The notes under the pieces were generated by a model. That model was not told the origin of the DNA and did no database searches. It was given only the letters and a program-made list of their open reading frames with translations. Shown piece by piece: positions 7,091 through 15,231 of a stretch of 17,826 nt of DNA (position 1 is its first letter; each line of letters starts with the position of its first letter). Location of the stretch: assembly GCA_036351575.1 (NCBI GenBank), contig JAZBPJ010000086.1:1-17826 (forward strand), in the 5' to 3' direction. Origin of the DNA: JABDPF01 sp036351575. Lineage in GTDB: Bacteria > Pseudomonadota > Gammaproteobacteria > Xanthomonadales > SZUA-36. The translations under genes and the position numbers were made by a program.

Positions 7091-8362
7091 ATGGAAGAAA
7101 TCCCGCTCGGAAGCCTCTACCTGACGCTTGTCGTCCTGATACTGCTTTCCGGCTTCTTTTCCAGTTCCGAAACCGGCCTGATGGCGATCAACAAGTACCG
7201 CCTGAGGCACCTGGCCAACAAGGGCCACCGCGGCGCGCGGCTGGCGCAGAAACTGCTGGCCAAGCCCGATCGCCTGATCGGCCTGATCCTGCTCGGCAAC
7301 AACCTGGTCAATATCCTGGCCGCGTCGATCGCCACCGTGATCGGAATCCGGCTGTTCGGGGTGAACGGCGTATGGATCAGTTCGCTGATCCTCACGGTCG
7401 TCATCCTGATTTTCGCGGAGGTCGCGCCCAAGACCGTGGCGGCGTTCAACCCCGAGCGCGTCGCCTTTCCGGCCGCCTTTCCGCTGTACGGCCTGCTCAA
7501 GGTGCTCAACCCGGTGGTGTGGCTGATCAACAGCTTCGCCAACCTCGTGCTGCGCCCGTTTCGCGTGCGCACCAACGTGGAGCTGATCGAGCACCTCAAC
7601 CGCGAAGAACTGCGCACGCTGGTCAAGGAAGGCGGCGAACGGATCCCGGACGACCACCAGCGCATGCTGGTCAATATCCTGGACCTGGAGCACGCCACCA
7701 TCGAGGACGTGATGATCCCGCGCCAGGACATCGTCGGCATCGACCTCGACGACGACTGGGAAGACATCCTGACGCACCTGACGCAGACCGTGTATACGCG
7801 CATGCCGGTTTTTCGCGAAAGCATCGACCAGGTCGAAGGCCTGCTGCACATCCGCACCATCATCGCCAAGCTCGCGCTGGGCGGACTGACCTTCGATGAC
7901 CTGAAACGCTCGGTGCAGCGGCCCTACTTCGTGCCCGAAGGCACCACGCTGACCCAGCAGCTGCTCGAGTTCCAGCGGCGCGAACGCCGCATGGCGCTGG
8001 TCGTTGACGAATACGGCGATATCCAGGGGCTGGTCACCCTGGATGACATACTGGAGGAGATCGTCGGCGAGTACACCGCGGAAAGCCGCGCCAAGTCGCG
8101 CGATATCCGCCTGCTGGACGACGGCAACTACCTGGTCAACGGCGCAGTTTCCATACGCACGCTCAACCGCAACCACGACTGGAACCTGCCCGAAGGCGAC
8201 GCCAGTACGCTGAACGGCCTGTTGCTGGAGGTACTCGGCGACATTCCGTCCGGCAAGGCCAGCATCCGGATCGGGCCGCACATCATGACCGTGCTGGAAA
8301 TCAAGGACAACATGATCGGCAAGGTCCTGGTCAAGCCGAACCGGGCGCCGGGGCAGGCCTGA
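7091..8362 (+). CDS. yfjD: CNNM/HlyC-CorC family transporter (YfjD-like)
   Basis: The 423-residue protein has the three-part layout of this family. An N-terminal DUF21/CNNM membrane domain has about four hydrophobic segments, the motif SGFFSSSETGLMAINKYRL near 20-38, and FAEVAPKTVAA near 108-118. It is followed by a pair of cytoplasmic CBS domains (EDVMIPRQDIVGID; MALVVDEYGDIQGLVTLDDILEEIVGE) and a C-terminal CorC_HlyC domain (YLVNGAVSIRTLN to the end). The family is linked to Mg/Co export or cation homeostasis, with CBS domains binding ATP. Substrate here is inferred only from homology. The start ATG is 3 bp after the ypjD stop, so translational coupling is likely. Length matches E. coli YfjD (about 428). 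Confidence 0.93.
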   Translation: MEEIPLGSLYLTLVVLILLSGFFSSSETGLMAINKYRLRHLANKGHRGARLAQKLLAKPDRLIGLILLGNNLVNILAASIATVIGIRLFGVNGVWISSLILTVVILIFAEVAPKTVAAFNPERVAFPAAFPLYGLLKVLNPVVWLINSFANLVLRPFRVRTNVELIEHLNREELRTLVKEGGERIPDDHQRMLVNILDLEHATIEDVMIPRQDIVGIDLDDDWEDILTHLTQTVYTRMPVFRESIDQVEGLLHIRTIIAKLALGGLTFDDLKRSVQRPYFVPEGTTLTQQLLEFQRRERRMALVVDEYGDIQGLVTLDDILEEIVGEYTAESRAKSRDIRLLDDGNYLVNGAVSIRTLNRNHDWNLPEGDASTLNGLLLEVLGDIPSGKASIRIGPHIMTVLEIKDNMIGKVLVKPNRAPGQA

Positions 8363-8368
8363 CCGCCG

Positions 8369-9457
8369 GTGCTGATCAACATCCAGTTTCTCCGCTTTGC
8401 GGCGGCCTTCCTGGTGGTCCTCTATCACGCCAGCAAGCACGTGGCCAACACCGGCGTGGACCAGGGGCTGCTGTTCCAGGCCGCCCAGGCGGCCGGTTTC
8501 GCGGGTGTGGACGTTTTTTTCGTGATCAGCGGATTCATCATGTACCACACGACGGTGAAGGCGAACGGGCCGGGCGCTTCGCTGGATTTCTTCAAACGGC
8601 GTGTCGCGCGGATCTACAGCGGTTACTGGCCGTTCTTCATCCTGGCCGCGATCGTGTTCGCCTGGGCCCGGCCCGCCCACTTCGAGGCCTCCAACCTGCT
8701 GACGTCCTTCTTGCTCTGGCCGGCGCCGCTGCACGAGGTCCTGCTCGACGTGTCGTGGACGCTTTCCTACGAGATGTATTTCTACCTGCTGTTCACCGCG
8801 CTGATCCTGCTGCCGCTGCGCGGGCGCTACGCGCTGCTGACATTGATCCTGTTGGCCGTGACGGCGTTCAACCTGCTGCGCCATTTCGCGCTGCAGTCAT
8901 TCGATCCTGAAAATTATTACTACAACACCTTCGAGGGCCTGTTTTACAGCTCGCCGTTCCTGGCCGAGTTCTTTGCCGGGGCGGTGCTGGCCCGCTTCGC
9001 GGCCCGCGGCGCGCAGGCCCGGGGCTGGCTGCTGCTGATCGCCGGCATCGGCGGTTTCGCCGCGGCCGGGTATACCAACGCGACCGCTTACCAGGGCATG
9101 ATCGAACAAGGCTTTTACGTCGTGCCGAGGGTGCTGCTGTTCGGCATACCGTCGGTGCTGATCCTGTGGGGACTGGTCAACCTGGAAGCCAACGGCCGGG
9201 TGGCGCCGAGGGCGTTCAGCCTGGCCGCCGGCGGCGCTTCCTACGCCATTTATCTCAGCCACACGATCTTTTTCGTCGCCACGATGAAACTGGGAATCTA
9301 CGCGGCCATGAAGGGTTGGCCGGCGCTGGCCGTGCAGTCCGGCTACCTGCTCTACGGCCTGCTGATCGTCGCGCTCAGCGTCGCCTGGTACCGCGGCCCC
9401 GAACGCGCCCTGCACCGCCTGTTCAGGAAGGCCCTGGGCGTCTCCCGCAGCCGCTAA
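8369..9457 (+). CDS. Acyltransferase 3 family membrane protein (OafA/ExoZ-like)
   Basis: A 362-residue integral-membrane O-acyltransferase that would transfer acetyl or another acyl group to a cell-surface polysaccharide or glycan; the substrate cannot be told. The opening INIQFLRFAAAFLVVLYHA carries the catalytic histidine (H20) of the RFxxAxLVVxxH motif. It is followed by GVDVFFVISGFIM (about 48-60), FFKRRVARIYSGYWPFF, SWTLSYEMYFYLLF and late SYAIYLSHTIFFV, the usual ExoZ-like landmarks. Roughly ten hydrophobic helices are visible. The start is GTG, with no strong Shine-Dalgarno, 6 bp after the preceding stop, suggesting coupled translation. No polysaccharide synthesis genes are nearby. Its stop overlaps that of radA by 4 bp on the other strand. 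Confidence 0.88.
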   Translation: MLINIQFLRFAAAFLVVLYHASKHVANTGVDQGLLFQAAQAAGFAGVDVFFVISGFIMYHTTVKANGPGASLDFFKRRVARIYSGYWPFFILAAIVFAWARPAHFEASNLLTSFLLWPAPLHEVLLDVSWTLSYEMYFYLLFTALILLPLRGRYALLTLILLAVTAFNLLRHFALQSFDPENYYYNTFEGLFYSSPFLAEFFAGAVLARFAARGAQARGWLLLIAGIGGFAAAGYTNATAYQGMIEQGFYVVPRVLLFGIPSVLILWGLVNLEANGRVAPRAFSLAAGGASYAIYLSHTIFFVATMKLGIYAAMKGWPALAVQSGYLLYGLLIVALSVAWYRGPERALHRLFRKALGVSRSR

Positions 9458-10812
9458 ACGACTTTTTCAAGCGCTCCCGAAACGTGGCTGAGGCCGATGA
9501 CCTCCAGGCCCGCCGGCGCCTTGCGCGGCCGGTTCGCCGCGGGAACCAGGGCGGTGGTGTAGCCGTGTCCGGCGGCCTCGCGCAGGCGCTGCTCACCGTC
9601 CGGAACCGGGCGGATTTCGCCGGACAGGCCGACTTCTCCGAAGCAGACCATTTTTTCCGCCAGCGGGCGGTCGCGAAAACTGGAATAAAGGGCGAGCGCC
9701 ATCGGCAGGTCGGCGGCCGTTTCGCTGACCCGCATGCCGCCGACCACGTTGATGAACACGTCGTGGTCGGACAGCGCAATGCCGCCGTGCCGGTTCAGCA
9801 CCGCGAGCATCATGGCCAGCCGGTTCTGCTCCAGGCCCAGCGACACGCGGCGCGGGTTGTTCAGGTGGCTGGGATCGACCAGGGCCTGCACTTCCAGCAG
9901 GATGGGCCGGGTTCCCTGGCGAACGACGGTGACCACGCTGCCGGACACCGGCTGCTCGTGGCCCGACAGGAAAATCGCCGACGGGTTTTTCACTTCCTTG
10001 AGGCCGGTGCCGGTCATCGCGAACATGCCCAACTCGTTGACGGCGCCAAAGCGGTTCTTCACCGCGCGGATCACGCGGTAGCGGCTGCTGCCGTCGCTTT
10101 CAAAGTACAGCACGGTATCGACCATGTGCTCGAGCACGCGGGGACCGGCCAGCGCGCCCTCCTTGGTGACGTGCCCGACCAGGACAACGCAGCACAGGTT
10201 TTCCTTCGCCCAGCGCACCAGCGCGGCCGCCGATTCGCGGATCTGGGCCACCGAGCCCGGCGCCGAGGACAGCGCCTCGGTGTAGACGGTCTGGATCGAA
10301 TCGATGACCATCAGCTGCGGTTTTTCACGCTCCGCCTGCCCGAGGATCTGCTCGATGGAGGTTTCCGTCAGGCAGCGGAAATTTTCCAGCCTGATTTCCA
10401 GGCGGCGCGCGCGCAGGCCAAGCTGTTCGAGCGACTCCTCGCCCGTGACGTAAAGCCCGGAAAGGCGGGTGCCCAGCGCAGCGGTCAACTGCATCAGCAG
10501 GGTGGATTTTCCGATGCCGGGGTCACCTCCGAGCAGGATGACCGAACCCGGAACGACACCGCCGCCCAACACCCGGTCCAGCTCGCCGACTCCCGCCGAG
10601 ACGCGTTCGGTCGCCGTGCCGCTGACCTCGGTCAGGTCGCGTATCGTGCTGCTCAGCTTGCCGGCGTAGCCGGAAAAGCGCCGCCCGGACGGGCTGCCCG
10701 TTGCACTTTCGACCACCGAGTTCCATTCGCTGCACTCGGGGCACTGCCCGGCCCATTTGCTGAGCGAAGCGCCGCAGCTTTCACACTGGTAGCTGTTCCT
10801 GTTTTTCGACAT
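9454..10812 (-). CDS. radA: DNA repair protein RadA
   Basis: RadA (Sms) is a RecA-like ATPase and DnaB-type helicase that promotes branch migration and processing of recombination intermediates. The 452-residue protein shows, in order: a four-cysteine zinc finger (C10, C13, C24, C27), Walker A GDPGIGKST (96-104), Walker B in PQLMVIDSIQT, the RadA-specific KNRFG motif (near 250), and a Lon-protease-like C-terminal domain. Length is close to E. coli RadA (460). It is convergent with the acyltransferase (4-bp overlap, no terminator visible) and divergent from pspF. Confidence 0.97.
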   Translation of the reverse strand: MSKNRNSYQCESCGASLSKWAGQCPECSEWNSVVESATGSPSGRRFSGYAGKLSSTIRDLTEVSGTATERVSAGVGELDRVLGGGVVPGSVILLGGDPGIGKSTLLMQLTAALGTRLSGLYVTGEESLEQLGLRARRLEIRLENFRCLTETSIEQILGQAEREKPQLMVIDSIQTVYTEALSSAPGSVAQIRESAAALVRWAKENLCCVVLVGHVTKEGALAGPRVLEHMVDTVLYFESDGSSRYRVIRAVKNRFGAVNELGMFAMTGTGLKEVKNPSAIFLSGHEQPVSGSVVTVVRQGTRPILLEVQALVDPSHLNNPRRVSLGLEQNRLAMMLAVLNRHGGIALSDHDVFINVVGGMRVSETAADLPMALALYSSFRDRPLAEKMVCFGEVGLSGEIRPVPDGEQRLREAAGHGYTTALVPAANRPRKAPAGLEVIGLSHVSGALEKVV

Positions 10813-10987
10813 GCATGTTCACTCTGAGAAACTGGGGTTTTAACAGATCGACCGCGCAACAGCCAGAGCACTCGCGCTCAAAGAGCAAAAATCGTGCGGG
10901 CTGCTCCTGCATTGACCGCATGACCTCCTTCCCATGCCACCCCTGGCCGCTTCACCTAGAATGAAGGCCAACGAGGGAGATTACGTG

Positions 10988-11989
10988 ATGGATCGACGGC
11001 AGGAACAACCGCTTATCGGGGAGTCCAGGGCATTCCTGGAAATCCTGGAGCACGTCTCGCGCGTGGCCCAGCTGAACCGGCCGGTGCTGGTGATCGGCGA
11101 GCGCGGCACCGGCAAGGAACTGATTGCCGCGCGCATCCACTTCCTGTCGCCGCGCTGGGACCGGCCCTTCGTCCAGCTCAACTGCGCGACGCTGGCCGAA
11201 ACCCTGCTGGAAACCGAGCTCTTTGGCCACGAGGCCGGCTCGTTTACCGGTGCGACGCGGCGCCGGCTTGGCCGTTTCGAACTGGCCAACGAGGGCAGCC
11301 TGTTCCTGGACGAACTGGCCAACACCTCCGGCCGTGTGCAGGAAAAAGTCCTGCGCGTCATTGAATACGGAGAACTCGAACGCGTCGGCGGCAACGATAC
11401 GATCCGCACGGACGTGCGCATCATCGGTGCCACCAACGAGGACCTGCCCGCGCTGGCCGAAAAAGGAAAATTCCGCGCGGACCTGCTGGACCGTCTCGCC
11501 TTTGACGTGATCACCCTGCCCCCCCTGCGTGAACGGCGCGAGGACATCATGCCGCTGGCCCAGCATTTCGCGGTCAAGATGGCGGGGGAGCTCGGCCTGG
11601 AACTGTTCGAGGGGTTCGCCGAATCGGCGCGCGAACAACTGCTGGAATTCCACTGGCCGGGCAACGTGCGCGAACTGAAAAACGTGGTGGAGCGGGCGGT
11701 CTACTCGTCGCTCGGAACGGACGGAGAAATCACCGAGGTGAACTTCGACCCCTTCGAGTCGCCCTGGCGCCTGGGCGGCAGCACCGCTGGCGGTTCAGGT
11801 CCCGGGCAGTCTGCGCCAAGGCAGGCATACGACTTCAAGGAACACATCCAGCAGACGGAAATCGACCTGCTGAAAGCCGCGCTGGAACAGAACCGGTTCA
11901 ACCAGAAAAAAACCGCCGAGTTTCTCGGCATGACCTACCACCAGCTGCGCGGTTACCTGCGCAAGTATGAACTGACCGATTCGGAGTAG
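10988..11989 (+). CDS. pspF: PspF-like sigma-54 enhancer-binding protein
   Basis: An AAA+ activator of sigma-54 RNA polymerase without a receiver domain, most like PspF of the phage-shock (membrane stress) response. The protein is 333 residues from the ATG at 10988, preferred for the GAGGGAG Shine-Dalgarno about 8 bp upstream; the 351-residue version starting at 10934 has no such support. Motifs: Walker A GERGTGKE (37-44), the sigma-54 contact loop GSFTGA (84-89) in place of the usual GAFTGA, Walker B SLFLDEL, the second-region LPPLRER, and a C-terminal Fis-type helix-turn-helix (NQKKTAEFLGMTYHQLRGYL). W57 aligns with PspF W56, the contact for the inhibitor PspA in E. coli. No pspA-like gene lies next to it, so its targets are elsewhere. 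Confidence 0.9.
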   Translation: MDRRQEQPLIGESRAFLEILEHVSRVAQLNRPVLVIGERGTGKELIAARIHFLSPRWDRPFVQLNCATLAETLLETELFGHEAGSFTGATRRRLGRFELANEGSLFLDELANTSGRVQEKVLRVIEYGELERVGGNDTIRTDVRIIGATNEDLPALAEKGKFRADLLDRLAFDVITLPPLRERREDIMPLAQHFAVKMAGELGLELFEGFAESAREQLLEFHWPGNVRELKNVVERAVYSSLGTDGEITEVNFDPFESPWRLGGSTAGGSGPGQSAPRQAYDFKEHIQQTEIDLLKAALEQNRFNQKKTAEFLGMTYHQLRGYLRKYELTDSE

Positions 11990-11992
11990 CTT

Positions 11993-13372
11993 TCAGTGGT
12001 GGGGCGGATCGTAGCGGTAGTCCGGCGCGAAATTGTTGAACCGCAGCCACTGGCCCTGGAAGGACAGTTTCACCGTACCGGTCGGGCCGTTTCGGTGTTT
12101 GCCGATGATGATCTCGGCCAGGCCCTTGTCCGGTGACTCGTCGTTGTACACCTCATCGCGGTAAATGAAAACGATCAGGTCGGCGTCCTGCTCAATGGAA
12201 CCCGACTCGCGCAGGTCCGCCATCACGGGACGCTTGTTCGGGCGCTGCTCGAGGGCCCGGTTCAGCTGGGAGAGCGCGATGACCGGCACATTGAGTTCCT
12301 TGGCGATCGCCTTGAGCGAGCGGGAAATCTCGGCGATCTCGGTGGCGCGGTTCTCGCCCGTGCCCGGCACGGCCATCAACTGCAGGTAATCGACCACGAT
12401 CAGGCCGATATCGTGTTCGCGCTTGAGGCGGCGCGCCCGGGCGCGCAGCTCGGCGGGAGACAGGGACGGTGTCTCGTCGATAAAGATCCTGCTCTTGTGC
12501 AGCAGGTTCATGGCCGAGGTCAGTTTCGGCCAGTCCAGGTCGTCAAGGTTGCCTGTCCTCAGGCGCGTCTGGTCGATGCTGCCGAGCGAGGAAAACATGC
12601 GCATCACCAGTTGCTGTGACGACATTTCCATGCTGAACACGGCCACCGGCACTTCGTTCTTGATTGCCGCGCTTTCAGCGACGTTCATCGCGAAGGTCGT
12701 CTTACCCATTGAGGGCCGCCCGGCCACGATGATCAGGTCGGAGTTCTGCAGCCCGGCGGTCAGCTGGTCGAAATCGCTGAAACCGGTCGGTGTTCCGGTG
12801 ATCTCACCCTCGAACTCGTGGAGTTCCTGGATGCGCTCGAGCGCGCCTTTCATGGCGGACTGCACGGTCTCGTAGCTGGATCCGCTGCGCTGCCCCTGGT
12901 CCGCTATGGCAAATACCAGCCGCTCGGCCTGCTCGAGCAGTTCCTGGCTGGTCCTGCCTTCGAGCGAAAAAGCGCCCGCGGTAATCTCGCTGCCGACATC
13001 GATCAGCTGGCGCAGGATCGATTTCTCCCGGACGATATCCGCGTAACCCTTGACATTGGCAGCACTGGGCGTGCTCGAGGCCAACTGGCTGATGTAGCCG
13101 CCGCCGTCCACGAGGTCGACCTGGCCGCGGGCATGAAACCACTCGGTCACGGTTACCGCATCACAGGGTTTGCTGCCCTCGCTCAGCTCGGCGACGGCCC
13201 GAAAAATCAGACGGTGGTCTTCGCGGTAGAAGTCCGCTTCGGTAAGAATGTCCGCAACCGTGTCCCAGGCGCGCGACGAAAGAAGCAAGCCCCCAAGCAC
13301 CGCCTGTTCTGCCTCAAGCGAATGAGGTGGAACCTTGAGATTTTCGACGGTAGCGACTTTGGGGGCCGGCAT
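11993..13372 (-). CDS. dnaB: Replicative DNA helicase DnaB
   Basis: DnaB is the hexameric 5'-3' helicase of the replication fork that recruits primase. The 459-residue protein has the N-terminal DnaB domain (PPHSLEAEQAVLGGLLL, about 16-32), a linker, and the RecA-like C-terminal domain with Walker A GRPSMGKTT, Walker B LIVVDYLQLM, and the DnaB motif RESGSIEQDADLIVFIYRDEVY near the C-terminus. No intein interrupts it. It follows rplI by 9 bp, the AAGGA immediately before its ATG being too close to be a normal ribosome-binding site, so coupling to rplI is likely. The 3' end faces pspF with a 3-bp gap. Confidence 0.98.
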   Translation of the reverse strand: MPAPKVATVENLKVPPHSLEAEQAVLGGLLLSSRAWDTVADILTEADFYREDHRLIFRAVAELSEGSKPCDAVTVTEWFHARGQVDLVDGGGYISQLASSTPSAANVKGYADIVREKSILRQLIDVGSEITAGAFSLEGRTSQELLEQAERLVFAIADQGQRSGSSYETVQSAMKGALERIQELHEFEGEITGTPTGFSDFDQLTAGLQNSDLIIVAGRPSMGKTTFAMNVAESAAIKNEVPVAVFSMEMSSQQLVMRMFSSLGSIDQTRLRTGNLDDLDWPKLTSAMNLLHKSRIFIDETPSLSPAELRARARRLKREHDIGLIVVDYLQLMAVPGTGENRATEIAEISRSLKAIAKELNVPVIALSQLNRALEQRPNKRPVMADLRESGSIEQDADLIVFIYRDEVYNDESPDKGLAEIIIGKHRNGPTGTVKLSFQGQWLRFNNFAPDYRYDPPHH

Positions 13373-13381
13373 TCCTTTTTG

Positions 13382-13828
13382 TTATTCCGCTTCTACGGTG
13401 ACCTTGATGGTGGTTTCCACGTCGGCGTGCAGGTGCACGAGCACTTCGTGTTCCCCAGTATAGCGGATCGGGCCTTCACCCATGATGACCTCGGATTTCT
13501 CCAGCGCGGGGCCGGCCGCGGTGACCGCTTCGGAAATCTCGCGCGGGCCGATCGAGCCGTACAGCTTGCCTTCTTCGCTGGCGTTGGCCACGAGGCTGAT
13601 TTCGAACCCTTGCAATGCGCCGAGGCGTTCCTCTGCACTGGAGAGTTTTTTCATCGCGGCTTTCTCGAGCTCTTCGCGACGCGCCTCGAATTCCTTGATG
13701 TTGGCGGGCGTGGCCCGAACGGCCTTGCCCTGGGGCACCAGGAAGTTGCGGCCGTAACCCGGCTTGACGGTCACCCGGTCGCCCAGGTCACCCAGGTTCT
13801 GCACTTTTTCAAGCAGTATCAGTTCCAT
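13382..13828 (-). CDS. rplI: 50S ribosomal protein L9
   Basis: L9 is an elongated two-domain protein at the base of the L1 stalk that helps keep reading frame. The 148-residue product (149 in E. coli) starts MELILLEKVQNLGDLGDRVTVKPGYGRNFLVPQGKA, the canonical N-domain, then a long central helix (about 41-75), and the C-domain ending near DVETTIKVTVEAE. AGGAG lies about 8 bp before the ATG. It lies between rpsR and dnaB in a co-directional block. Confidence 0.98.
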   Translation of the reverse strand: MELILLEKVQNLGDLGDRVTVKPGYGRNFLVPQGKAVRATPANIKEFEARREELEKAAMKKLSSAEERLGALQGFEISLVANASEEGKLYGSIGPREISEAVTAAGPALEKSEVIMGEGPIRYTGEHEVLVHLHADVETTIKVTVEAE

Positions 13829-13854
13829 TATTTATCTCCTGACAACTCAGCGGG

Positions 13855-14079
13855 TCATTGATTGTCGGTGTAGGGCAGCAGGGCGAGGTAACGCGCCTGC
13901 TTGACCGCCTTGGCCAGCTGGCGCTGGTAACGCGCCTTGGTTCCCGTGATACGGCTGGGAACGATCTTGCCTGATTCGCCAATGTACTGCTTGAGCATGT
14001 TGATGTCTTTGTAATCGATTTCGGTAACACCGTCAGCGGTGAAACGACAAAACTTTCTGCGTCGGAAATGACGTGCCAT
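13855..14079 (-). CDS. rpsR: 30S ribosomal protein S18
   Basis: S18 binds 16S rRNA as a heterodimer with S6. The 74-residue protein has the family pattern RRRKFCRFTADG, IDYKDINMLKQYI, GKIVPSRITGTKARYQRQL and KAVKQARYLALLPY. A strong AGGAG precedes the ATG. It directly follows rpsF, with no priB-like gene between them, unlike E. coli. Confidence 0.98.
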   Translation of the reverse strand: MARHFRRRKFCRFTADGVTEIDYKDINMLKQYIGESGKIVPSRITGTKARYQRQLAKAVKQARYLALLPYTDNQ

Positions 14080-14096
14080 GACTTCTCTCCTGTTCC

Positions 14097-14672
14097 TTAC
14101 GAAGCGTCCGCGCCCTTGCTGGCGTCCGCATCTTCAGTTGACTCGGTGGCGGCCTGCGCGGCGGGCTCTTCAGCCGCTTCCGCTTTCTCTTTGGCCGGCG
14201 CCTCTTCGGCTTCGGCGGCGGGCGCCTCTTCGACTTCGGCTTCGGCTTCGGCTTCTGCTTCGCCTTCTGCTTCGGCGGCCGGCGCCTTTGAAGCTTCGGG
14301 CTCGCTGTCCGCCTGGCGATCATCGTGCCCGCGGCCGGAGCGGTCTTTTTCTTCCTTGGCCTTCATCATGAGCGACTGCTCGGAGATGGCCTCCTGGCGG
14401 GAGATCGTCAGGTGACGCAGCACGGCGTCGTTGAATCGAAAGATGCCTTCCAGCTCGGACAGGGTGTCGCTGTCGCACTCGATGTTCATCAGAACGTAGT
14501 GCGCCTTGTGAAGTTTCGCGATGGGGTATGCCAGCTGACGGCGGCCCCAGTCTTCCAGTCGGTGAATCGCACCGTTGTTGCCCTCAACCAGGGCACGGTA
14601 ACGTTCCAGCATGGCAGGAACTTGCTCGCTCTGGTCCGGGTGGACCAGAAAACATATTTCATAGTGTCTCAT
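14097..14672 (-). CDS. rpsF: 30S ribosomal protein S6 with long acidic tail
   Basis: S6 pairs with S18 on the 30S platform. From the ATG at 14672 (AAGGAG just upstream) the protein is 191 residues; an upstream in-frame start would add 24 residues unlike S6. Residues 1-100 are the ordinary S6 fold (MRHYEICFLVHPDQ, LEDWGRRQLAYPIAKLHKAHY, FNDAVLRHLT). Residues from about 103 to 191 are a low-complexity Glu/Ala-rich tail, including GEAEAEAEAEVEEAPAAEAEEAP. E. coli S6 is 135 residues and receives extra glutamates from RimK at its C-terminus; here the chain ends in Ala-Ser, so a standard RimK acceptor end is not seen. It heads the rpsF-rpsR-rplI-dnaB block. Confidence 0.96.
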   Translation of the reverse strand: MRHYEICFLVHPDQSEQVPAMLERYRALVEGNNGAIHRLEDWGRRQLAYPIAKLHKAHYVLMNIECDSDTLSELEGIFRFNDAVLRHLTISRQEAISEQSLMMKAKEEKDRSGRGHDDRQADSEPEASKAPAAEAEGEAEAEAEAEVEEAPAAEAEEAPAKEKAEAAEEPAAQAATESTEDADASKGADAS

Positions 14673-14749
14673 TGTGACTCCTTGTGGATTTGTCAGCGCT
14701 TCAGCAGCGCCACCAAAGCTTCCTTCGCCTTTGAAGTGAAGCAAGGATG

Positions 14750-14777
14750 TCCGCGGAAAATGATTCCTGTCCGCGGA
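14750..14777 (-). promoter_or_regulatory. Dyad in the rpsF leader
   Basis: Two copies of the self-complementary octamer TCCGCGGA (14750-14757 and 14770-14777), separated by 12 bases, lie at the start of the predicted rpsF transcript and can pair with each other. Two weaker stems follow (GCTTC/GAAGC and GCGCT/AGCGC). Many rpsF leaders bind the S6:S18 dimer for feedback control, but the exact motif could not be matched by eye. Confidence 0.35.
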
Positions 14778-14785
14778 GCCGGCGG

Positions 14786-14813
14786 ATTATACCAGCATTC
14801 AGCTTACGGTGAA
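14786..14813 (-). promoter_or_regulatory. Sigma-70 promoter of rpsF operon
   Basis: The minus strand carries TGG-TATAAT (perfect -10 at 14791-14786 with a TGn extension) and TTCACC 16 bp upstream (14813-14808) as -35. The -35 lies inside the 3' end of iscA. Transcription would start near 14779, giving a leader of about 105 nt before rpsF. Confidence 0.65.
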
Positions 14814-15122
14814 ACTCTCGCCGCAGCCGCATTCCTCGGCCACGTTGGGATTGTTGAAGTGAAAGGTGGAACCGAGCCCCTCGCTGCGGAAATCCACCAC
14901 CGAGCCGTCGAGAAACGCCAGGTTTTCGGACGCGACCACCACTTTGACGCCGTCATTTTCAAATACCACGTCGTCCGGACGGATCTCCGCGGCCATGTCG
15001 ACCGTGTACGACCAACCCGAGCAGCCGGTTTTGCGCACACCCAGGCGCAGGCCCTCGCCGCCGTCCCGTTCGATAAAACTGCGCACTCTTTTTCTTGCAG
15101 CCTCTGTCAGTTCAATTGCCAT
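14799..15122 (-). CDS. iscA: A-type iron-sulfur carrier IscA
   Basis: IscA-type proteins carry iron-sulfur clusters from scaffold to target apoproteins in the cytosol. From the ATG at 15122 the protein is 107 residues, the same as E. coli IscA. The three conserved cysteines are C34 (TGCSG), C98 and C100 (ECGCGES). DDVVFENDGVKVVV, LDGSVVDF and FNNPNVAEECGCGESF resemble IscA more than ErpA or SufA. A longer version starting at 15161 adds 13 residues without family support. It is not in an isc operon here: it is divergent from asnS and upstream of rpsF, so it is a stand-alone carrier. Confidence 0.92.
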   Translation of the reverse strand: MAIELTEAARKRVRSFIERDGGEGLRLGVRKTGCSGWSYTVDMAAEIRPDDVVFENDGVKVVVASENLAFLDGSVVDFRSEGLGSTFHFNNPNVAEECGCGESFTVS

Positions 15123-15162
15123 ATCAATCGCCTGTCTGCCTGGTTTTGCTCTGATCATCACG

Positions 15163-15197
15163 GCAGGGTTTTGGTTCCCTGCGGCGTGCTTTATTAT
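15163..15197 (+). promoter_or_regulatory. Divergent iscA-asnS control region
   Basis: The 109-bp spacer holds the dyad GCAGGG-n8-CCCTGC (15163-15182) and a TATTAT -10-like hexamer (15192-15197) for asnS, with TTGGTT 15 bp upstream as a weak -35. The dyad overlaps the -35 and could be an operator. No Shine-Dalgarno is evident before the asnS ATG. Confidence 0.35.
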
Positions 15198-15231
15198 TTG
15201 GGGCTCGCTCTAGCCGGATCAACCATAAATC

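Noticed and set aside
5992..7899. 635-codon plus-strand frame spanning ffh, ypjD and yfjD
   Set aside because: Out of frame with the recognised genes; low-complexity Pro/Arg/Ala product.
6845..8884. 679-codon minus-strand frame antisense to yfjD
   Set aside because: Gln/Arg/Asp-rich shadow of the ypjD, yfjD and acyltransferase genes, which are clearly real on the plus strand.
10912..10962. Sigma-70 promoter for pspF (TTGACC and TAGAAT)
   Set aside because: The two hexamers are about 39 bp apart, so they cannot form one promoter, and neither has a good partner at 16-18 bp.
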